From: Fragilariopsis cylindrus CCMP1102
Taxonomy: Eukaryota; Bacillariophyta; Bacillariophyceae; Bacillariales; Bacillariaceae
Reading direction: 5' to 3'
Length of the DNA stretch: 64,000 nucleotides
Assembly (NCBI GenBank): GCA_900095095.1
Contig: FMBT01000353.1
Location: forward strand, 186,001-250,000
The translations under genes and the position numbers were made by a program. The notes under the pieces are model-generated. The model was not told the origin of the DNA. It saw only the letters and a program-made list of their open reading frames with translations, and did no database searches. This document shows, one piece after another, positions 56,973 through 64,000 of this stretch. How positions within the stretch are numbered: the stretch's first letter is position 1; every line of letters begins with the position of its first letter.

Positions 56973-57775
56973 TTAAGCAAACATCAGTCCTAAACTTATT
57001 ACTGTAGCAGAGCCAAATAATGCTTGTGATGCTTTTGGAACCATATCATTGTCCAAAAACTTATCTGGAAATTGATCCCAAACAAAGTGACGCAGACCAC
57101 CGAATGAATGATATACGATTGGGAAGGCAACAGCAAGTTTAGCAGGTCCAGAAATGAAAAAACTGGTATCACCGATTGCTTCCATAACACTTAATGCAGA
57201 ACCAGATCCACCAATTAAATCTATCCCACCTACACCTAGTGCACCAAATGATAATAGAATACCAGTAACACGTGTTGTAATTGATGATAATGCACCAATA
57301 GGCATGGAATAAATCTGTACATGAGGTGATACCGGTCGACCAGTTCTATTCATTCGTTCAGTGTAATTCTAATATATAATATTATGTGTTATCATATATA
57401 TTGCATGATATATCGGTATATCGGTATCAGTAGAATAACAGAAAGAAAGAAAGAAAGAATGATCGATTAGAATTTTCATTACATAGCATGACACGCGAAT
57501 TCCAACAGATGAATGATAATAACACAAGCACATCAACAATCTACTCATACTCGTACTCGTTCTAGTACTAGTACTAGTACTCATACATTGTATCACACTA
57601 CATTAACGCAAGCACTTGAATAGCTTACGATTACTGTACGTACCTGCTTTTTATATTCTTCGGCACTAGACTTGCTAATAACCGTCATGGGACGGACTAA
57701 TCCACCATGATTTTGGATAGCACGTTGTAAAAAAGGTTGTAATTTCGGACTGATAGCAGTTTTCAGGCTCATCAT
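56973..57775 (-). CDS. SDHC: Succinate dehydrogenase cytochrome b560 subunit (SDHC)
   Basis: Two exons, phase 0: 57775-57644 (44 codons, CAG|GTACGT) and 57368-56973 (132 codons after ATTAG), giving 175 residues. After a short mitochondrial leader (KLQPFLQRAIQNHGG) come RMNRTGRPVSPHVQIYSMPI with the family's RP-x-SPHL-x-IY pattern, and VYHSFGGLRHFVWDQFPDKF with the heme-ligand His. Three membrane helices are visible. The subunit anchors complex II in the inner mitochondrial membrane and binds heme b and ubiquinone. The ATGs at 57775 and 57772 are both possible starts. Confidence 0.93.
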
Positions 57776-58504
57776 CGTGTGTTGTTGTTGTTGTCGTTGT
57801 TTGTTATCGTTATCGTTGTTGTTGTTGTTCTTGCTCTAGTTGCCGTTGTCGCGCTGTTGAGTTGCTGTCTGCCGTTGATGTGAGTTTAGTTAATTGAATG
57901 TTCTTCTTTGAAAATTGTTTGTTTCTTGAGAATAAGAGAGACGCAGATTTTACGAAGAGCAGATGTTGAATGTCAAACGAGGACTCGTTTGACACGACTC
58001 GTCGAGTCCGACGCGCACAACTACAACCGCGCATAGCTTAATTTTTCAAGACAACAAGCACACAAAGATTACTGTACGACAAGCCATCAATCATCAATCG
58101 AAACACAGCCCAAGACGACGATAACACAAACTTTCTCTTACATTCAATTTATCATCAAATTGAAACAATAGAGATTACTATTAGGTATGTCGTCAAATTT
58201 TCCTGTTAATAATGGAAATTCAGTTGATATGACGACGACAATGCACTTCGTTTTAATGCGTGTTGGTCGACCTGCAACGATACGAACTTTCGATAAGTTC
58301 AACGTACGTTGGCATAAAGCGAACAAAAAAATAGCGATTATTTGAGTCGTATGAGTCAAAGCATTAGTTTTACTGTACAAATTCCTCACAACAACATTTT
58401 CTTTCCTTTTTATTTATATTCATAAACGACGGCGACAACAACAATAACAACAACAATAATATAACAATACTTACTACTGAACAGAAGAAAGATAAATAAA
58501 TAGG
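57776..58504. other. Divergent intergenic region with palindromes
   Basis: Between SDHC (minus) and the 81-residue gene (plus). GTCAAACGAG-GA-CTCGTTTGAC at 57972-57993 is a 10-bp stem with 2-nt loop, and GACTCG-T-CGAGTC at 57996-58008 follows. They sit about 200 nt upstream of SDHC. No gene seen. Confidence 0.5.
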
Positions 58505-58750
58505 ATGTCGGCAGCATCAAGAATTATCAATTACAACAAGAGATTGTTCGGACCTGGTCCGGTGGCACGTGTACCTGCAAAAGGTATTAATGGTTTTTAC
58601 GCACGAAAGGCTCCTCTGGAAGGATTCACTCATGCCGCCGTTCATGGTACAATCTTAGGTTTTATTTGTGGATTTGCTTATAAATTTGGTATGGGTGATC
58701 CAGATGGAAAAGATATCAAAGACTATTACGATGCGAATCCTCCACGCTAA
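58505..58750 (+). CDS. Small single-helix protein, probably mitochondrial
   Basis: 81 residues from an ATG with ordinary codon use. The N-terminus is basic (SAASRIINYNKRLFGPGP). It has one hydrophobic segment, AVHGTILGFICGFAYKFGMG, and ends DYYDANPPR. The size, the single helix and the Tyr-Tyr...NPPR tail are like small accessory subunits of ATP synthase or complex IV, but no family is certain. It sits head to head with SDHC, another mitochondrial gene, 730 bp away. Function unassigned. Confidence 0.6.
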   Translation: MSAASRIINYNKRLFGPGPVARVPAKGINGFYARKAPLEGFTHAAVHGTILGFICGFAYKFGMGDPDGKDIKDYYDANPPR

Positions 58751-58752
58751 TC

Positions 58753-58787
<35 letters not shown>

Positions 58788-59027
58788 ACAAGGAATTTAA
58801 TACTACAGTTGCACTGTATTACTTACTTATCTTTTGGGTGGTTATTGATTATACAATTGATTCCCTATAAATAATAATACATGATTATCATCTAAAGAAT
58901 TTTCTTATTGTTTAATTGTAATTACAAAAATAGTAATACGTACGTAATTATGTAATAGATTATTACTACACAATACAGCACAAATATTGTTCTGCATATG
59001 TTATTGTTTTCTATTTTTGTTTCTATT

Positions 59028-60645
59028 TTAACGCAAACTAGCAACAATCTCTCCACGAAAGGATGACATATTACGAGTACTGAGCATCCGTGCTTGGAAT
59101 TCATCGTCCATCTCCTGGTTTGCCTCCTCCTCACGGACAGCCTCGTATTCTTTGCTAAAGTTTAGACCTAGTGCGTACCATTGTCCTTCTAAAGAAATTG
59201 ATCCTGTATTTGGGGCGTTGTAAATTGCAGTTCCATATAAAAGAATACCCATACCACCCACTTGGATCCAACTCCATACCGTCCATTCTTCACCAAGTGA
59301 TGGTGCGAAGTAATAAAAGATGACAAGATCAGTTACCCAAACAGTAATGGGTCTGAAATTATCCAGTATGGCATGCCAAACAGAATTGAGTAAAAATGTT
59401 ACCAAAACAGCAAAGAAATTGTAGAAGAAAATCGAAGAGAAATAGATCATAAATGAAACTTGAATCGTCGTTGAGTTAGCGATCATATACCATGTATTGA
59501 ATGGATCTTCGTACGATCCATGATCGTCACCCGGTAAATAGTATACAAGAGGATAAATAACCACCAAACAAAACAATGTCCCCCAAAATCCTTCCATACC
59601 GATTAGCAATAGAGGTGGAGCGGGTATATCCATCTGTTTTTTGTTATGATAAGTGTTATTTTATGAGTGATATAAATAGGACAATGAGTGTGTGTTAGAT
59701 ATATTAAAAGTCATACGATAGACTATGCGTGCATCCCTATATATTTCCTATCTCACAGGAAAACTTACAGTTAGGACCTTTTCTTCGAAAACGAATTGCA
59801 TAGACTGTACAAAAGCACCTAACATCACTAAGGATACACCAAGAAGGGCATTGGAACCTTCAGCAGAAGCGCCATCATCGGCATCCTTTCCTCCAGATAA
59901 AATAGCTGTAGATCCAACCATAAACACACTAACAACATTCCAAATAACACCAACCCATTGGAAATTATGTAATTTATCACCGAGGACATTTTGTTTCATA
60001 ATTGCCACAAAAATGATACCTTTTAATACAGTTAAGTACCGAACACAAAACAAAAACATTAAATTTTAGAAATGAACAAGTTTACAGTAGAAACAAATAA
60101 CACACGTCTAGCCAAAGAAAGAAAAAGAAAGGAAATCAAATTCTACTCACCTGATCCACGAAGTAACTGATAAATACTAACATCAATGTATCGTAATCCC
60201 ATCATACAAAGTGCGGTGGCACCTAAATCGAAAAGAGCTGGGATAGCTAAAAAGAAATACATCCAGGTTGGAACTTTGAGTGGTGCATCATCGACGTCCT
60301 GTTTACTGTTTTGAATGAGACCAGTTTTTTCAGATACTACCCTTCCGTTTTCTGGATCAGTAGTACTAGCTGCTCCAGAGTGTATATATCCAGGGAATGG
60401 AATTTTAAATAATAGAACCAAAAAATGCATAACTAATCCAAAAAGCATACCAAGAAACATACCGAATGTTTGAAACATTGGTTTGTCAAATAGTTCAATT
60501 TCACCTGTAATACCTTCAGCGTGTAAGCTCATCATATTCTTTGACATAATAGAACAATTGTACCACTAATAATAGCGGCAATGAAAACTAATAATTCAGT
60601 TAGACCACATTTTTTTGGTCCTTCACCTGATCCACCTCCGCTCAT
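59028..60645 (-). CDS. SLC35F6: SLC35F6-like drug/metabolite-family transporter
   Basis: Three exons: 60645-60151, 60019-59769 and 59633-59028. A -1 step near 60555 is needed in exon 1 to join ISGTIVLLCQ... to SKNMMSLHAEGITG; then total 451 codons. The splice joins give GSGIIFVAIMKQNVLGDKLH and FEEKVLTMDIPAPPLLLIGM, which match the conserved EEK...P...EG motif of SLC35F6 (C2orf18/ANT2BP). About ten membrane helices (MFLGMLFGLVMHFLVLLF, WMYFFLAIPALFDLGATALC, and others). Nucleotide-sugar or drug/metabolite transport in lysosomal or Golgi membranes is inferred from the family. The substrate is unknown. Confidence 0.8.
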
Positions 60646-61176
60646 CTTGCTGTTGTTGTTGCTGTTTTCTTTATAATTGTTCCTGGTAACTCTACACGTA
60701 GTAGTAGGTGATCGTATAAGGCTAATGTATTAGGTTGATTGGTAGTCTACCCCGCTGTTGTTACAGTATGAGCGAGGTAGAGTCGACCGTGAGTTGCTTT
60801 GGAATACAAAATACCGGAAATTGGGATTATTGTTACAAAAACAACACGTTTGAACGTTAAAGTACGAACGTCGAGGGATTTATATTCGATATTTTATGTG
60901 CTTTTCCGAACAAATGAAGCGACAAAAATGAGCTCTCGTGACAGGAATCTTCAATCCAGTCCCGTATAGCAGAGCCATTCTTGATTGTGAAATAAGGTCT
61001 ATTTTAGTAAAGACGTGTTCTATTCATGCATGACATCCTCTTTTCAGCTGTTATTACTTTACATTCTTACTTCAATTACAAAGTCGAGGGGTATCTTCTT
61101 CCCAGAAACAAGTATCATCATCAGTTGTTGGTAGAAATAGCAAAGGCAAAGACGAAGCCAAGGCAAATATAAAAAG
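60646..61176. other. Divergent intergenic region, no gene seen
   Basis: Shared 5' region of the transporter (minus) and the 242-residue plastid protein (plus). No further feature supported. Confidence 0.4.
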
Positions 61177-62251
61177 ATGATGATGATACAGCAACAACAG
61201 AAACAAGCATCGGTCGTCGCTCTTGTGGTGATGACGATGATGATCGTCGTCTCTATGATGTCTATCGTTGATTCGTTTTCGACGACATCAACAACAATGA
61301 TATCGACACGAACTCAGCATAGTATGGAACTTCATATGGGAATGTTTGATAATTGGCGTGCTGGTGGTACAGCAGGAGGTGATGAATTAAATGATGAATA
61401 TGCAAAGCAACAAAGGATATTAGAAGAACGTCGTGCACCTAAAAGTCAACGTGATAAGTATTTTCAAAAGGTGGAACAACGTCGTCAAACTGCTGACAAG
61501 GAACGATCTGATAATTGGGCTTGGCAAACAAAGACCTACAAAAAAGGTGAAGATCCGATCGATGAATGGAAAAAACGCAGAGCTGATGGAACAATTGGTG
61601 ACTTAGAGGATCAATATGGTGATCCAAAAAAAATTGGTGGTATTCCTTTGCCAATGGCATCATTCGGTGTTGGTGGAGAATTTGGTCTTGGTGGTAAGGT
61701 AAGTTTATCTGTGTACTTGTGTGTGTGTGTGTGTGGTGTGTGTGTGGTGTGTGTGTGTGTGTGTGTGTGTGTGTGGCATGCTTGGTTTGATTGATTGTGC
61801 GTTTAGTTTGGAATACGTACTTCTTTGTCCTGTACAATTTTTAATGTTTGGTCTGTATATGGGTGATTCGCTTATTCGAAACAATCGAGAAGTCATTGTC
61901 CGAGGAAAGAATGAATGATGTTGTAGTAGTCGACATTGTTGTATTGAGAACATTAACAGTGCATGTATTTCAATATATTCGGTAACTCTCATCATTATCA
62001 TCATCAACACAATTATTTCTGTTGTTTCACTCATGTACTCGCAGTTCGATAATGGTGGTAGATTCGATTTACGTTTACCATATGCCGATCAAGGATATGT
62101 TGATGAAGATTCTGATGTGATGGGTAAATTATCTGGATTCTTTGGTGGAAATAACAAAAAGAAGAAGGAAGCAGCTGCTAAAGCTGCTGCAGTAGCAGTA
62201 GAGGCGGAAGCTAATAAAAACAAAAAGAAGAAAGGTGGTTGGCCATGGTAA
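61177..62251 (+). CDS. Plastid-targeted protein of unknown function
   Basis: Two exons, phase 0: 61177-61698 (174 codons) and 62045-62251 (69 codons), GT-AG intron of 346 nt with a GT microsatellite (about 61717-61774). 242 residues. The signal anchor (VVALVVMTMMIVVSMMSIVD) is followed by SFSTT, an aromatic +1 residue typical of plastid presequences. The mature part has charged stretches (NDEYAKQQRILEERRAPKSQ), a conserved-looking FGVGGEFGLGGK joined by the splice to FDNGGRFDLRLPYADQGYVD, and a Lys/Ala-rich tail ending GWPW. I do not recognise the family; by its style it could be a photosystem- or thylakoid-associated protein of ochrophytes. Confidence 0.75.
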
Positions 62252-63644
62252 AAATCGAAAATTAAAGTAAAAAGTATACTTATTATTGATTATATCACGA
62301 CAATCGAGTTGTATAAATAATAGTTCTCTTTATTGACTTACTATTCTTGGGTTTTTTTTCTTGAAAGTGTATAATTTTCAACTATTGCACCACTCTAAAA
62401 GCTGTGAAAGTGTTGTTCAAAGCGAGTTTTGGCTAGAATTTGACTCGGTATTGACTTGGCAAATAGCGAAGCACATCAAATGATTCGAAAGAGAGAGAGA
62501 GCTAAACCGGTATTGGTTTTTCTACAGGCTAGTATTTCATAATGGAATTTTGCTAGATAATTGTTTCGTGTATCCACTTTATTTGCTGAATTTGCACTGC
62601 TATTTTTTTAACCATCCAGTCTACCAATCTATATCCGGCTAGGTAGGCATCATAATCAAATTGTGTATTGTTTTCCCCCCTCCATCGACACCTACCTTCT
62701 CTAAGCTCAATTCTTACCAAAATCAACCCGGCCTAAGATAGAGCCTTCCTGCTGAGGTAAGATCAGATAGTAGTAGTGTTGCAGCTCTTCTGTAAACTGT
62801 TCGCTAGAACATTGCCAATTAAAACACCATTATTGTAACACATTAGAGATAGCAATAATAACAGTATACCATGCCATCACAATCACACCCTCTTTTTGTT
62901 GCAATGTATATTACATCCCTATTCTTGGAGAAATTACTGGGGCATGAGAAAATTGTGACACAAAATTGACATCTTCTTTCTTCCTCCTTCTATATTTTAA
63001 TGAAATGTATAATGTACTGTAACTTTTGCTACTTCCCAGTAAATTATAGCACCCTAAAGAAGAATTGATGATTATAAATAATATTACTTCATAGTACTGT
63101 ATTATTGTTGTTCTCTCTATGAGAAATAGTTGGGCGCGTGCCTCGCGATCACAACATCTTGTGACGTCACGAATAAATAATTCTGTTCTTACTAGAATTT
63201 CTTTATCCAATCAAGTCACTCGATTTTAAATCTGAGCGTTTTACGAGTAAAAAACGCGAGTAGAATTTCAAATTGAATCATGAAAAAATAAATGAGTCAA
63301 TGAGCGAAAAAAGTTCTTGACAACCTTCCACCTTCAAAAACTTCATGATGGATTGGAGAAAGAATAACAACTGCTTGTACGCGACGACGATGATACCTTT
63401 TTATTGGCATCAACTGGTACTTCGAAGTAAATTAACCTATCACAACTCACTGAAAGGAAATTCTGATTGAATGATAGTACTGCTGTACCCATAACTTCGC
63501 CTTTCAAATGAACTTGACTAATCCAATATTATAAAATCAACCTTTAGAAAACATAATAAAGCCTTTATTACTTACGTCTTCTGGTAGAATTACAAAGAAT
63601 ATCAAGTACAACAACTTCATCGGTTATCGGATATTCACATCACA
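62252..63644. other. Intergenic, 1.4 kb, no gene seen
   Basis: Largest coding-free gap with few features: a GTGACGTCAC palindrome at 63161-63170 and AT-rich sequence. Frames here are shadows. Confidence 0.4.
63161..63170. promoter_or_regulatory. GTGACGTCAC palindrome (CRE/bZIP-type)
   Basis: A 10-bp perfect palindrome containing TGACGTCA, 475 bp upstream of the plastid-type gene at 63645. In diatoms TGACGT elements take part in CO2/cAMP-responsive promoters; function here is inference. Confidence 0.35.
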
Positions 63645-64000
63645 ATGGAGACACTTTTTCTTAAATCGTTACTCATTCTTTTGTTAGTAGCAACAGTTGC
63701 AATCGGATCGACGGCATTTGTTATACCGAAAACAGTATACTCATCAGTATCGGTATCGGGAAGAAATAACAACAATGCTGCTGCTGCTATTGTTGTGTGC
63801 AAACTATTATCATCGTCTGATAATTCTAATGACGGTAGTGCAGTGGTGGCAGTAGTGGTAGTAGTGGCGATGCGTGGGTATTAAGAAATAAAGATCGTAC
63901 CGATATACGAAACTTTTTAACACAACGATCGATTCAATCCTTTGTTTATCTTTTAAATCAATGCCGGGAGGAGCATACCGTTCGATGGCTTGAGGTAAGA
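63645..64000 (+). CDS. Start of a plastid-targeted protein of unknown function (cut by window edge)
   Basis: The ATG at 63645 opens a signal peptide (LLILLLVATVAIGSTA) followed by FVIPKTV, giving a plastid motif A-F. A low-complexity stretch follows. The first frame stops at 63884, but a -1 step near 63860 (in GTGG/AGTGG repeats) continues as GDAWVLRNKDRTDIRNFLTQ, then RSIQSFVYLLNQCREE and HTVRWLE up to a GTAAGA donor at the very end (about 63995). The DIRNFLTQRSIQSF type of block is conserved-looking. Function unknown; the 3' exons are outside the window. Confidence 0.6.

Noticed and set aside
1-64000. Non-standard genetic code or Euplotes-like +1 frameshifting
   Set aside because: TAA, TAG and TGA all end intact genes; breaks are mostly -1 and share no fixed slippery motif or stop codon.

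Overview
The window reads as nuclear DNA of a photosynthetic stramenopile, most likely a diatom. The evidence is AT-rich sequence with very long Asn/Asp/Ser/Gln runs in proteins, sparse GT-AG introns of about 100-350 nt, and several proteins with an N-terminal signal peptide followed by a plastid 'A/S-F' motif (clearest: SAFTAP in the stromal processing peptidase). There are also MMADHC, SGF11, CHMP5, TM9SF, MCM2 and SDHC homologues and a diatom-style leucine-rich-repeat protein. About 29 protein genes are packed on both strands with gaps of 0.2-1.5 kb. I saw no rRNA, tRNA, CRISPR array or prokaryotic operon.

Layout. 0-7 kb: a TPR protein, a small twin-CX9C protein and an HTTM-like membrane protein. 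7-11 kb (minus): an ECM29-like HEAT-repeat region running into an RBR ubiquitin ligase, probably one fused gene. 11-17 kb: two divergent metallophosphatase paralogues. 17-25 kb (minus): an alpha/beta hydrolase, a RING/TRAF-zinc-finger multispanning protein and a TM9SF/EMP70 protein. 25-30 kb: MCM2 (one intron) and CHMP5/VPS60. 30-37 kb: an IQ-motif membrane protein, a TLDc protein and an LRR protein. 37-44 kb: a small plastid protein, LRRC57, SGF11, MMADHC (three exons) and a centrin-like protein. 45-50 kb: an ABHD1/3-type hydrolase and a BTB protein. 50-57 kb: an LEA-like amphipathic repeat protein and the three-exon stromal processing peptidase. 57-64 kb: SDHC, a small mitochondrial-looking protein, an SLC35F6-type carrier and two plastid proteins, the last cut by the window edge.

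Most are housekeeping genes: DNA replication, SAGA deubiquitination, ESCRT, Golgi/endosome trafficking, respiration, cobalamin handling and plastid protein import. No multi-gene accessory system is evident. The points most worth a second look are the ECM29-RBR fusion, about 25 one-base reading-frame breaks that go almost all in the same direction (-1) and cluster in some genes, and three TA-flanked inverted-repeat elements (MITEs), two of which share Stowaway-like ends.

Limits. Frames, splice junctions and motifs were read by eye. Family names rest on remembered motifs, not on database searches.
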